From contig CM055102.1 in NCBI GenBank assembly GCA_029204225.1, positions 43,278,744 to 43,342,743 of the forward strand: a stretch of 64,000 nucleotides of DNA, written 5' to 3'. The position numbers and the translations under genes were made by a program. Under the pieces are notes generated by a model, which searched no databases, was not told the DNA's origin, and saw only the letters and a program-made list of their open reading frames with translations. Shown here in pieces: positions 41,991 to 54,300 of this stretch (position 1 is its first letter; each line of letters begins with the position of its first letter). Source of the DNA: Diphasiastrum complanatum (taxonomy: Eukaryota; Streptophyta; Lycopodiopsida; Lycopodiales; Lycopodiaceae).

Positions 41991-44451
41991 ATGAGTAAAA
42001 ATGCAGTATGAATGGAGGAAGATTAAAATAGTATTTAGGAGAGTAAAGGTTTGAGCTGGGATGGGTGTTTGAACGTTTTTGCATGATTCCTTCTTGTGGA
42101 AGTGCGCCCTACTACAGTTTTCTGGCAACTCTAATCTCGCACATGTGAAGCCTAGGTGGTAGGCTGACATGGCAAGCATCTTGTTCACTTAGTCTCCCTC
42201 TGTACTGAGCTTTACAGCACCCAATTTGGTGTCCTTTAGCCAAAGTTAATGTCATCTGAAGTTTTGCAATTTTGTGAGTAAAATTGGCAAAATTTGGAAT
42301 TGTTCTGATTGCATGCCAGTCATTTCCCTAATTAGTAGTGTTGTGTTCGCATGGATTAGTTGGATGCTGATTCTCAGAGTGATTCTGACATGCATGAATG
42401 ATTTACAATCGATTTGAGTGGTCATACGCATGTGCTCTGACAGTTGGGTCACAAATCAGTGTTAATGGTTGACAAATTTCGTAAAACTGATGTTTAAGTA
42501 AAAAATTCCGTAATGACGTTTGTGACTGATGTAGTGTGCTTTGCATGCCAGTTTGACATTGGGTTAGTAACATTAGGAATCGGATAGTAATTTGATTTTT
42601 TCGATTTTGATTGCCTTTTACACTAACAATACTTTCGTCAGAATTTTCGAATTACGTAAAATAAGGCAAAATTTGAGTTTTCTGAAAAAAAATCAAAATT
42701 TTGGTCACTTTTTTGTTACATTAATGATTTGATTAAACCAAGTTTATCAGTCAGAATTGATCACAGTGTTTTCACTAAGTCTAAATTATTTCCCGGTGAT
42801 AGATAAATTAAAATTGACAGAAGGAATCGCAATGAATTGCCAACAGTTTATACTGAACTGTCATTTTTTAATTTTGGAGTTATGAACTCCTAGATTGAAA
42901 GTTAAAATTTGAATTTTTTTTCTTTTTTATTGAGTTTCAATTTGATAAAAATTGAAAATCAATTACTTGTCTAATAAATTTTCTAATCGATGTTGATCGA
43001 CAAATTCAGTCAAGTGAACGTTTGTGCAAGATACTCATTAAATTTGAATAAAAATCATCAAACAATATGAAATGACCAGATTGGATGAGTGGCAATAATA
43101 TTCGTTATCTAATCATCAAATCTGAAAAGATACGGTTCAAGAATGACTGAAATCCTATTGGTGGGATTTCCATTCATGTAATCTCATATTCTACGTTTGG
43201 ATAGATTTTGTCAATATTAACGGAGTAATGCCAAACCACTCAATAAAAAGGAAAAACAATCCAATTTTATCAGAAAATTTGTAATAATAGGAACTACATA
43301 ACTGATTCATTTCCAGTATTATCAATAACCAGAAAGGTTCAGAGTGTAACAGTGAACTATGTTAATTCTTCTATCTAAGTCACATAATCGGATGTAGATT
43401 ATGGATATCCATCTGATAGGCATGCCAGTCATCCAAATAAATGGATTCCCCAGTGTTTGGAAACAAGAGATAATTTCCTATAGTGATTGTAGGACAACTT
43501 ATTGATCAGTGGATCTCTAGAATATCAAATAAGACGTTTAAGGGTTTTCTGGAAGGAAAGCTGATGGTATGGGACGTCAATAATTTTCGAAAGAAAATTC
43601 TAGGACTGTAAAGATCTGATGATCAATGGTGTGTTTAGTACCTAATCACGAACCATTCGATCAAATGTGGAGTATTTTGGGAAATTTTGAGGTTTAATCT
43701 AGATCCCAATGTGGTATCTCATTATTTACAAAATCAAAGGCCCTCAAATCTATTTCTCATTTTCTTAATTATTCCTTTACTTCTTAGTAATTTCTCAACT
43801 ATAAGACATCAGACTCATTTATATGATTCTTTCCAACATGAAGTTATTCTTCTGAAAGATTGTTATGTCATATAAATTACTAGCGTGAATAGACTTGGAA
43901 TTCAGATAAATTCTAAGGTTAAAATGTTTCAATCTCTTAAACCATGGAATATCTCAGTTGCATAAATGGATTTCAATGGAATAGTAGTTTCTATCACTCG
44001 GAGTGAAAATATTTGAAGGAGAAGTCTTGTGTGTAATAGGGTGAATCTTTTAGTGGAAGTGCTTATTACTGACTTTTCTTGGATTTAGATATTTTCATAT
44101 ATCTATGAAAAAAGTGGATCCAATGAATGGATCTAAGATCCCAAATGTTCTGGCTAAGATCTTTGCACAACAAGCTACAAAAGCTAGAAATGGCAAAGCA
44201 TCCTAATGCTACCTTTGATACACATGAACTTGACAAAACATTCAAGAGACAAAAGAAACTTATGAAAGATATTGATGGCAACCAAAAACAACAGCATACC
44301 AGCCCTACAATAGCAGCCTACCACTTTTGGAAACCTCTTAAGATCATACACAAAAGCTTGAAGACAATGCACAAAGCAATGCTCTCAATGGAGGAAGAAA
44401 CTGTGACAATGATGTATTGATCTCTCTCAACAATACAAAAAGTTTCTCCAA

Positions 44452-44614
<163 letters not shown>

Positions 44615-46547
44615 GTAATGTCGTTGAAGGATCTTTCATTACCTCTTATAGATAGCTTTACATTTGATTCCATAGAAGTAGAAACTACTTTGCAATTTTC
44701 CATATGAAATCTTTTTAGAATAGAGTTAGAATACTTCTCTTGACAAATGAAAGTAGAATTAGAAGTCCTAACAATCTCTATTCCTAAGATATAGTGAAGC
44801 TTACCAAGATCTTGTATCTCAAACTTACTTGCCATCTTGATGTCATCTATATCTTTATTGCTATCACCACTTAAGATTATGTCATCAACATAGATAAAAA
44901 GCAAAGTGATGTCACCATTATCACTCAATCTGAAGTAGAGAGAATGATCATACTCAATCATGATGAAGTTTTGAGAGAGTAAGAAGGAATTGAGCTTAGC
45001 ATACCAACTTCTTGGTGCTTGCTTAAGCCCATACAAGCTCTTTTGTAGGAAACACACATGATTAGGCTCATCAAGTGAAACATAGCCCTCGGGTTGCTCC
45101 ATGTAGATTTCCTCTTCAAGATCACCATTCAAGAAAGCATTTGTAACATCCATTTGCCACATGTCCCAACCATAAAGAGTTGCAAGAGAGATAAGGGTTC
45201 GCATTGTTAACATCTTTGCTATGGGTGCAAAGGTCTCATCATAGTCAATGCCATACTCTTGAGCATACCCTTTTGCCACCAATCTTGCCTTGTACCTTTT
45301 GATTGATCCATCTTCTTTTGTCTTGATCTTGGAGATCCACTTACACCCAATTGCCTTCTTGCCTTTTGGAAGTTCCACCAACCTCCAAGTGTTGTTCTTG
45401 ATGAGTGCTTGATGCTCATGATCCATGGCTTGGATCCATTCCTCCTTTTGAACTGCTTCACCTACACAAGTTGGTTCATCAAAAGAGGTAAGAAAAGCAA
45501 AGTTAGAGTTCTCCACCACTTGCTTTCCTTTTTCATCATAGGTTAGCCTTGATGGCTTAGTCCTTTGCCTTTGAGTCCTCCTTGAAGGTTTCTTTGGAGT
45601 GGCATCTCCACCTTCATCCAAGACATCTTGCACGTCATGATGATCATTAGGCGCATCAACATCATCGTCAACATTGACAACATTAAAAACATTCTCTTCA
45701 TGAAAGATGACATCCCTACTTATGACAACTTTATTTGTAAAAGGAATGTACACTTTGTAAACCTTGCTTACTTCGCTATAGCCAACAAACACACCCTTCT
45801 TTGATGAAGGATCTTCTTTAGTTCTATCATCAAGAGTGATGTAAACAAAACAAATACAACCAAAGATCCTACAATGCTTGACACTCGGCCTCCTACCATA
45901 GAGGACCTCAAAGGGAGTCTTACCATTCAAAGAAGCACTTGTCCTCTTGTTACAAAGATAGTTAGCACATGCTAAAGCTTCCCCCCAATAGGACTTAGCA
46001 AGATTAGCATGTAGTCTCATTGCCTTGGCACATTCACAAAGGGTTCTATTCTTCTTTTCTGCCACTCCATTCTGTTGTGGAGTCCTAGGACTAGAGTATT
46101 CCCTCTTAATCCCAAGTGCTATGCAAAAATCTTTGAGCTTATTTGAAGTGTATTCCCCTCCATTATCTGATCTCAAGCATTTGATCTTTGTATTGAATTT
46201 ATTTTCCACTTCATTCTTAAGCTTGACAAATGCAACAAACACTTCATCCTTGGTTTTAAGAAGATAGACCCAAGTATACCTACTAAAGTCATCAATAAAA
46301 GTTGCATACATTTTTTCCCCACCATTGCTAGTTGTACTAAAAGAATGAAGATCCGAATGCACAAGTTGAAAAGCTTTTTTAGATCTAGAAGTAGATCTAG
46401 TATAAGCAAGTCTATGAGATTTGGACAAGGCACAATGTTCACAAAATGTATTATTTGCAACAAGACTTTTAGGGAGACCAAGAACATGCTTTTTCTTTGC
46501 CATTACCACCAAAGATTTGAAGTTGGGATGGCCCTACTTCAAATCTC
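44615..46547 (-). pseudogene. copia integrase-RT fragment, long open frame cut by a GA tract
   Basis: A minus-strand frame from 46512 stays open for about 630 residues of real similarity. The integrase has CEHCALSKSHR (CxxC), HSDLHS, FIDDFSRYTW, LRSDNGGEYTS and NGVAEKKN, so all three catalytic acids are present. RT has AIGCKWISKIK, QMDVTNAFLNGDLEEEIYME, SLYGLKQAPRSWYAKL, the catalytic YVDDIIL and LGKLHYILGIEI. It stops at RSFNDIT, where the sister copies continue LFRSLVGSL; a GA tract replaces the rest. RNase H, gag, protease and LTRs are absent. The frame continues through the GA tract as a Ser-Leu run plus an unrelated tail, which is an artefact. Confidence 0.88.
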
Positions 46548-46587
46548 CCTGTTCTCCACAAATTTCAGCCTAATATAGGTGAGAGAG
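46548..46587. repeat. direct repeat flanking the copia pol fragment (right copy)
   Basis: Partner of 44452-44490; here GGTGAGAGAGATG is followed by ACTCTCTCTCC, a short pair of GA and CT runs with no long microsatellite. Confidence 0.8.
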
Positions 46588-48185
46588 ATGACTCTCTCTC
46601 CTCTCTCTAGAACTTAGGACCCAATTTTAGGGCACCAGTAGCCTAAAATAGCCAATTTTGGCCTATATGTCCAAACAACATGATTTTGGTGTCATTTTGA
46701 AGGTCCTGAAGTTTGAGACTTCTTCAATATGAAATATATACTAAAATAAAAGTATCTAGGCCTCTTTCACACGTGTGAAAGGTTAGATCCAAAACTATGT
46801 ACAAAAATTGCCAATTCGGGCCTCAAACTAGCACAAAATGTTGAAAATTTTATCATCTTTCTAGTTAACTTTTATGGAAATTTATAATTTCTTTAAAAGG
46901 AGAAGTGAAGTGGTGGGATAAAATTCTATCTGGGAATCTGTTGGTTGCAAAGCTTTCAGAAGGGAACCAACTAGGGTATAGAAATGAGATTGGATTTGAA
47001 AGAAATTTTGGATAGATTCAGAGTAAGATGCCTAATTGGAACTTTTCGAGTATGAGAAATTCTTTAGGGATTTTGTGGACAATTTGGAACTAGAACAGGT
47101 TTGGAATTTGAATCATTATCTATTAGTAGTATAGTAAAAGGGTCAAAAGTTTACTAATTCCATTTTGATTGGAATAGGAGTAAGTTTGATCAGAATTTAA
47201 GTCTAAGAGTTCTATATTGGATCAACCTAATCTTAGTTTAAGTACTAGGATCAGAGAGGGGTTAATCAGTGGGAGAAATTATGTAATTAGAGGTAAGTGG
47301 GATTGGAAAATTGTTGAGAGTGAATTTTATTTCGTCTCAGAGATTTCCCGGATATGTTATGTACTCATGAGAAATAGAAAATATTCTGTAGCTGAGTTAC
47401 AAGATCTCAGTGAGATATGTGAGTAAAACATGTGGGTTTTGGAGGAATCTACCAGATAAGAATGTGTTTATGTATTGGGTCATAGTGAGATTATTTTCAT
47501 ATGTGCAATTAATCTTGTATGAATCTACTATGTAATCCTAGTTACTAAGGTTATCTGGTGCACTTAACCTAGTCGGTAAACATAAGCATATGATCAAGTA
47601 TTGTTTTGATAGATACTTGCAGAGTTAACAAATCTTTGTATAGAAGATTTATGGATTAACTTATAAATGATTTGGGTAAGGATCTAAATGTGGTGTTATA
47701 CTAGTATAATTGAATTCTTCACCTAGACATTTGAGATTTCTGAATCATTGGCAATTAACTTGAGTAGTTGATTACTCTGGGGTGAAGTTAATTGGTAACA
47801 TGATCAGTGTCATGTGGATTCACCAGAAACTGATGGTTTTTGAATTATATTGCTTGTAAGCCGTATGAATAGTGAATCATTTCGGTTTATCAGTTAAAAT
47901 TGTGTGCATTGGATATACAGTATTCTTGGGATAGAGTATTCCTTAGATAAGGAATAGACTCAACTCATTAGTGATTGTATCCCAGAGAGCTCAAATGGAT
48001 AACAAATCATAATGAATCCAAGCTAAGCATGGCTATGTGCCCAGGATGCTTTTGGCTCTATATATTGAGGCCAAACTTGCCCTATTCCTCATTGTGATTA
48101 TGGATTCATTGCGAGGGTTTCAGTCTACATTCATGCTTTTTTTCCTTGGCTTGGGGTTGAAGCTTCTAGAGTTGATTGGTTGCTT
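46588..48185. other. no gene identified in about 1.6 kb
   Basis: AT-rich. CACACGTGTG at 46768 suggests the first part may be LTR-derived. No LTR partner, primer site or domain found. Confidence 0.35.
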
Positions 48186-49780
48186 CTACTTTGGTTGGGT
48201 GGTTGCTCCATAGTGTGGTTTCCATTGTGTTTTGTCTTGTAAGCAGGATCTTAGGGAGCTTCTCTTATAAAAGGAGATAAATCCAACAATATTGGGACAA
48301 AGTGAGCCAATATGAGCTACAATATCATAGTCTTTCGTCTTCGCTTTCAAAATAGACTTATCAATAGTGGCTTCCGAAAGTTTTGTCTTCGTGATTTCCA
48401 TGTCTCCTTTCTCAAAGGTGACTTTCTTCTTTGTAGAGGCTGTCTGTAATTCGGAATTAATAATTTCTTTTGCTTCCGCAGAAATATCCTTTGAGAATAA
48501 CTTGGCTACATCACAATTGTAATCAGGATCAGCTTTGAGATCTTCCTTTATTATTGACTTGTTCGAAGATTTCTTCTTCAAGGAATTTTTGGGGTTCTTT
48601 GAAGATACTTTAGCTTCAATTTTTGAGGAGCTTTTGCTTCTCGTAGTCACTTTGAATAGCTTCTCAACATCACTTCGCCAAGATTGGTCAGCTATCTTTG
48701 ATTGTTTGGCTTTGATGACATCAACCTTATGCACAACAGCATCAGCCGAAGATTTTAATTTCGTATCGGCAATTGCAACAGGTGTAGCAACATATTAGTA
48801 CTTTGGATGCAACTTATGTGGTTGTGGACAGTCCGGATACTTGTGGCCAGGTTCTTTGCAGTTTGAGCATAAAGGTATAAATCTGATCGGCCTTCGTGGC
48901 CACGGACAGTCAGATGAAAAATGTCCTGGTTCACCACATTTATAATAGTTTCTCGAAATAGGGTTTATTCGAACTGGTAGAACCAACACATTCTGGAGGA
49001 TTGTGTCTCTTCGGTGCAAACTTTGATTTGTCTTATTGAAATGGTGTTGTAGTACCTTGAACATAATTGGTAGTTGCATCATCTTGAAATATAAAGAGCA
49101 CTTCCTGAGAAGGATCTTCAACATACTTTACATTCAGAGATTTACAGTCTTCTTTAGAATGTCCAGATGTACCACACTTTGTACACCATAGTCCTGAATT
49201 CGAAGAAGAAGCCTTCGGTCTCTTGTTACACTTTCACATCATTGAACTTCTTATTAAGATCAGCCATATTACTTTTCCAAAGCTTTTCAACTTTAGATGT
49301 CACAGACTTTTCCTCAGTGGTTTTGCTATCTTCTTTTCGTTTGGACTTTCGTTTCTTCCTTAGGTCTGTATCATCAGTATTTGTATATGATGAATCACTG
49401 GAATCAGAATTGGAACTAGAATAACTTGAATTGCATTCAGATTTAAATTCATCTTCATTGTCGCTGGAGTCATGCTTAGACTTTCGAGTACGTCTAGTAG
49501 AACGTCTTTTGTGTGCTAACTTGAACTACATTCAGATTTTGATTCTTCTTCACTGTCGTTGAAATCATGCTTAGACTTTCGAGTACGTCTGGTAAAATGT
49601 CTTTTGTCAGCACTTGCTATTATTGCTAATAAAGAAGTTAAATTTGCTTGTCTATCAAAACCCCACTCAACCTACAATTTGTTTAAAAGTCTCCTCTTTG
49701 CAAATATTCTTGAAGACTTTTGAACAAATTGTCGCAAAGTTTTCGATATGTTTCTAATTGAGCAGCTCTATCTGACATAT
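48186..49780 (-). pseudogene. gypsy-like gag fragment with three zinc knuckles
   Basis: Minus-strand frames begin at ATG 49779 (MSDRAAQLETYRKLCDNLF), soon broken. They continue with a Ser/Asp-rich then Lys-rich region, KVEKLWKSNMADLNKKF, and three CCHC knuckles: CTKCGTSGHSKEDC (about 49190-49145), a second with Tyr for its first Cys (YKCGEPGHFSSDCPWPRR) and CSNCKEPGHKYPDCPQP (49124-48795 frame). The frame 48734-48186 holds a basic linker, KKKVTFEKGD and KDYDIVAHIGSLCPNI, which match 37243-37430. Several stops and shifts are present. Protease and later pol are absent. Gag with multiple knuckles ahead of this motif suggests Ty3/gypsy; the class is inferred. Confidence 0.65.
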
Positions 49781-49791
49781 ACTAGGGATAG

Positions 49792-50168
49792 TGTGAGAAT
49801 GAAGCGTGTCTTCCTTTTATTTCCTACGAAGTGAGCAAACACACTTCTAGAAATTCTAGGTGCGAAGCTCCATTCCTAGCTCTAGTTAGTAGATGAGCTA
49901 TAAATTACATTATTGAAGGTAACTTTCACTAAGAGTTTAATTTACTATAATTTAAAGTGACGATACAAATCTAGTTGCTTTGTGTTCCATGCGTCGTTTC
50001 ATTTCAAGAGGTCTTGTCCTTTAGTAGAAGACAATTTTTTAGCGATTATATCTCGAAAAATGATATAGGCCTCTTCGATATATATATTTGTCTAGCACAT
50101 ATCTTCATTTCCAAGTATATATTGCCATTTTAAAATAGATATAAATTATGTAGCAAATACATGGTATC
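49792..50168 (+). repeat. LTR-like repeat, copy 2 (about 375 bp)
   Basis: Close copy of 40083-40459, again ending AAATACA then TGGTATCA. It starts 13 bases from the gypsy-like gag ATG of the minus-strand fragment. Orientation by the primer-like sequence is plus, opposite to that gag, so the two need not belong together. Confidence 0.6.
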
Positions 50169-50237
50169 ATAGAAGGCGTTGTCTAGTTCAAGCATTGTTT
50201 ATTAGAAATCTTTCTAATTGAATAACATAGATATCTT

Positions 50238-50885
50238 TTCAAGAATTTCTAAATTTTTGACTTGAAGTTGTAGTCGTTTGTATGTGATTTGGAAAGTTTC
50301 AATAATCTGACTATAATTTGACTAGATTGCTTGACCTTGAGCTTTTTTTGGGTTCATATGACAACACATCAAGATAAAAAAGTGTTAAGAGGACTTCTTT
50401 GTTCACCTTCTTCAAGTAGAAAGCATATATGTCATCGTGTTGGATGCATGAAGAGAATAAGTCATGATGTTGGCTTATGAGAGATGCTTTCCTTCTACTA
50501 TTCTGGACATTGCAAGTATGTGATACATGAAAAAGCTCTAGATCATGAGTTTATCATCCTGAAGTTGATGGAGAATTTTTAAGTTTAGAGCCATTATTTG
50601 AACTCCACTTATTATATTGTACATTCAAAAGAGGAACATCTCAATATAAATGTCCAATGTCATCATGTTTCAAAAAAAAAAAATGAAAATTGTTCTATAG
50701 ATATAATTTTGATTGGAATGCAAAAATTTTCAAGAATTTGCAAAATTTTAAAATGAAGCCATGATTGTTTGTAATTAATTTGACAAATTGTAATAATTTG
50801 GCATTCAATTGAGACGATTGCTTTGATGTGCAATAGTCTTTAGGTGTAAGATAACCAACACATCAAGATAAAAAAGTGTAAGATG
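50238..50885. repeat. diverged duplication, two copies of about 150 bp
   Basis: 50238-50395 and 50733-50885 share CAAGAATTT, a GTTTGTA..T region, AATAATYTG, GATTGCTT and ACACATCAAGATAAAAAAGT in order. Intervening DNA is AT-rich and non-coding. 50886-51017 shows nothing clear. Confidence 0.6.
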
Positions 50886-51034
50886 TTGAAAATGTAGCAA
50901 AATAAGTCCACTAGATCCTAGAAATGATGGAGAAGCACCTAATTGCAATCCAATCACAATCATAAAGCTAGATTACAAGACAAGTGGTAAAAAAAATTGG
51001 CTTGTGTAAATTTAACACTCCTCACAACTAGTTT

Positions 51035-51490
51035 GTAGATAACATAGTCTTGGTTATCAACCCAAGGGCTCAAGATCTTAACTTTACAAATGTAGGTTTT
51101 TGAAGTGGTTTAGTGAGGATATCAACAACACATTCACTACTTGCCACATGCAATACCTCCTTAGATTGCACCTTTTCTCACACAAAATGATGAGAGATCT
51201 CAATATGCTCAGTTGACCTTGCATGAAAGATTGGGTTTGTTGCAAAGTGTTGAGCTAGTCATTATAACTGATTGGGACAACATCTACACTGATGACCTTC
51301 AGCTCCATTAGTAGTCTTTTCATCCAAAAAAGTTTCTTTGTTGTTGTTGTTGTGAGCGCTTTATACTCGGCCTCGATAGAAGAGAGTGAGATGGTTTCTT
51401 GTTTATTTGACAACCAAGAACAACCCCTCCACCAATAAATGTTGCATAGGCACTTGTGCACTTTCGATCCCTCTTATCACCTGCCAATCA
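51035..51490 (-). pseudogene. copia RNase H fragment
   Basis: Minus-strand frames give DRKSTSAYATFIGG-like sequence, then SWLSNKQETISLSSIEAEYKAL (conserved RNase H region with the catalytic Glu), LFWMKRLLMELK, and in a shifted frame NPIFHARSTEHIEISHHFV and a DILTKPLQKPTF tail. One frameshift near 51255 and a stop in FVxEKV break it. Just left, AGTTGTGAGGAG then TGTTAAATTTAC (minus strand) looks like a purine tract and LTR start at about 51018. RT and everything upstream are missing. Confidence 0.75.
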
Positions 51491-51907
51491 GATCCTAAGC
51501 ACTACTATACTTGCATAAATCGACAAAACTGTTGGGAGAGAGGGAGAAAGAATAAATGACGAACACGAACGAGAAATGAACGAGAAGCGAACTCGAACAG
51601 AAAATGTTTGTGCGCAGCGGAATGAGTTAAATGACTCTCTCCCCAAGCATGACTATGCCTATCAGAATGAACAGAGCTTTAGTGATAGAAATCACAGTCA
51701 TTCTAGATTACGTAGCCAAACATTTAAATGGATGAAGTGCTAGATGAATAATTTGTCGCGAATTGCAAGACAAATTATCTGTCACGAATGATTCGCGAAG
51801 AGCTAGACTGATCATTAGTCGCAAATTATTCGCGAAAGACAAGACTAGAAGTTAATCGTCTATTACCAGAAAGAGCAACAAGAAAGATCAAACAGAATGA
51901 AGATCAA
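51491..51907. other. unassigned; possible LTR remnant with CGAA-rich motifs
   Basis: TGTTGGGAGAGAGG near 51529 resembles an LTR start, and repeated ACGAAC/GCGAA strings (51555-51600, 51755-51835) recall the LTR at 10023-10200. No partner was found, and it stops where the truncated copia LTR begins. Confidence 0.3.
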
Positions 51908-52219
51908 ACTAGTATCATTGTACTCCTCATTTTGAAATCAATTGATTTGGTGATTTCATGGATTTTGTGAGTTATTGGATTTCTAGCTTTCTCTCTCTAC
52001 CTGAGGAGAGCAGCTTGTTTTTACTTAGATTATTTTTTGAATACTTCCCACACGTGTGAGTGAGAGTTGGAAGTGATTGAATGCATGTAGTAGTGTGTTT
52101 TTGCCATAGGATACAAGATTGATCTTGAATCTCAATCTACTCTTGATCTTGGTGCATCTACACACCTTAGGAGATCACAAGTACATGTAGTGGACAGTCC
52201 ACACGTGTGAAATTCAACA
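51908..52219 (+). repeat. 5' LTR, truncated (312 bp of about 738)
   Basis: Matches 57235-57581, from ACTAGTATCATTG to ATTCAACA, but lacks one CTCTCTCTACCC...unit present in the 3' LTR. The upstream half is missing. Carries CACACGTGTG at 52049 and 52200. Confidence 0.85.
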
Positions 52220-52232
52220 TGGTATCAGAGCC
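52220..52232 (+). other. primer binding site, initiator tRNA-Met type
   Basis: TGGTATCAGAGCC directly follows ATTCAACA. The leader 52233-52976 has no gene. Confidence 0.88.
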
Positions 52233-52976
52233 TACCTAAGGTTACCATGCATTTTGATCCATCTAAGTGAAAAAAATTTCATCAATCTTGAGCTAGAAGT
52301 TGTCAAGGCCCATTTTCCTAGCTATCTTGTTCAATCTTGGATCAAAAGAGGTCAAAAGGACATTGATTGGGTCTGACCTGGTACTGTACGGAATCAGGTG
52401 CTCAGACACGTGTGAGGAACATCCGATTTCAGTTTGGAAGTTCTCTCTCATGTTTGATCCATTTATTTTGCTTGATAGCTTATTTTGAAGCTATTTTTGT
52501 CTAGTTTCTGTTGTAATCAGTTCAATTCCATTTGGTTGAGCCAATCAAAAGTTATAAGCTTTTGAAGAGGGTTAGGTAGGGCACCTAGACCTGGGTGGAC
52601 ACATTTGGTTTGGTCAAGAGATTGCTTGGTTGATCCAAAATCACAGTTGTATGCTTGCCAATCTCATCTATATGTGATCTAGGCACTGTTTTGAGATCTT
52701 AGCCATTTTGTTTCATGCAATATCATTGTATTTGAGTCAAATTTGGTTTGTTAGTGTATTTCACACGTGCTAAGAGTGTTAGATCCTAACTTGGCCTATA
52801 CTCCATCATTTGATGTGAAATAAATCTTGTTTTAGAGATATTTGTGTAGCTAGTGAGAATCAATTCACAAATTGTTGTAAGATCTTTCATAGGAGGAGAT
52901 AGTACTCAATTATTGGATCCTATTGAAAGTGTGTAACAACATTTATTGTTCATCATTTGAGTTTTCTTCACTTCAA

Positions 52977-53298
52977 ATGTCTTCAATGGGTTCATCCTTG
53001 TTGGAACCAAGCGAAAGATTGACTACTTCAAATTATTCAATTTGGAAAATGAGGATGGAGTCCATCTTGATCCTTCAAGACGCGATGGACATAGTTCTTG
53101 GCCTTGAAGAAGAACCACAAGTTCTTCAAGAGGTTCAAAAATACAAAAAGAGAGCTAGGATGGCTCTCCACTACATTAAGATGAATGTCTCTAATGAGAT
53201 ATTGAGGGAGATAGGTACTCATAGATATTCATAGAGAGCTTGCTTGCATTGGTGATTCCATCAATCAAAATGAGCTAGTTCAAGTCATTCTCAATGGC
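52977..53298 (+). pseudogene. copia gag N-terminal part with internal deletion
   Basis: ATG 52977 starts MSSMGSSLLEPSERLTTSNY, then SIWKMRMESILIL and VLGLEEEPQ, matching the gag start at 29958. After SNEILREIG the frame ends at 53234. Relative to the sister gag about 50 codons (AKKAWDALKTIYEAKNTSR to the NYVLRVKD region) are missing. Similarity resumes out of frame with IHRELACIG and NQNELVQVILNGLR. The upstream in-frame ATG at 52923 is less likely to be the start, because the sister gag aligns from MSSMG. Confidence 0.85.
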
Positions 53299-54300
53299 TT
53301 GAGAAGTGAATTTGCTAACCTTGTCCAATCCTATGCCATTAAGGAGGAGCTACCAAGTTTGGAGGCTCTCCAAAGTGTGCTAATTTCAGAAGAATCAAGA
53401 CAAGAGTATAAGCTCTTGAGGATGGACAAGCTTTCTCTCACTCATAATGATGGCAAAGCTCTCTTTGCCAAGGATAAGCACAAAGAGAGGAGCAAGAACC
53501 AACATCAACAATCCTCAAGCAAGGACAAAGTCAAATCCAAAGACAAAGATGAGGAGGAAGATGATTCCTCTAATGCTTCATCATCCAAGCTCAAGAAGAA
53601 GAAGAAGATCAAGTGCTTTTATTGTGGCAAGAAAGGTCATTATGCCACCAATTGCTTCAAAAAGAAGAATCAACTCAAGCAAGCCAATATTACCAATGAG
53701 AAGGAAGACACTATTGCAAGTGATGGAGAGGGATCTCTTATGGTCTCTAGTTTCTCATCTACTCCTTTCAAGAAGGACGGCCTATGGTATATTGATAGTG
53801 GAGCCTCTTCACATATGTGTAGCACCAAGGACTCTTTCTCTTCTATTGCAACTTATGATGGAGTGAAGAAATCAATATACACTGCAAATGATTTTGAATG
53901 TCCTATTGAAGGCATAGGGAACATTCCCTTGAAGCTTGCATCCTCTAGAGTTCTTTCTCTCTCTAGAGTTCTTTATGTACCTAAGCTTACCAAGAATCTT
54001 ATTAGTGTTGGACAATTGCTTGATAATGGCCTTGATGTAAAATTCAATGTTGATACTTGCACTATCAAGAAGAATGATGAGATACTTGCATTAGGATCTA
54101 GATCTGGTGGCATCTATAAACTAGATCCAAATGAGTATGTGAATGCTTGTAATGTTGCTCTTGTGAACAAGCTCTCTATGGAGGAATTATGGCATAGGAG
54201 GTTGGGACATCCCAACTACAAATCCATGCCCTCTATGATCAAAGAATCCAAAGCTATTGGCTTGCCAAAGTCATTCTCACAAGAAGATCAAGCCTTGTGA
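53299..54300 (+). pseudogene. copia gag end, zinc knuckle, protease and pre-integrase
   Basis: 333 open residues: gag tail (YAIKEELPSLEALQS), lysine-rich linker, zinc knuckle CFYCGKKGHYATNC (about residues 111-124), protease WYIDSGASSHM (about 165), protease C-terminal VLYVPKLTKNLISVG and pre-integrase LWHRRLGHPNYKSM. A one-base frameshift near 54285, within the zinc-finger spacer (KSFSQEDQAL), ends the frame; integrase continues in another frame from 54257. Confidence 0.88.

Larger units (their letters stand above)
40460..44450. other. no gene identified in about 4 kb
   Basis: AT-rich. It includes CACACGTGTG at 40976, a segment shared with 60246-60360 (at 41636), a short tandem repeat (41897) and scattered repeats, but no LTR pair and no recognisable frame. 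It may be the decayed interior of older elements. Confidence 0.35.
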
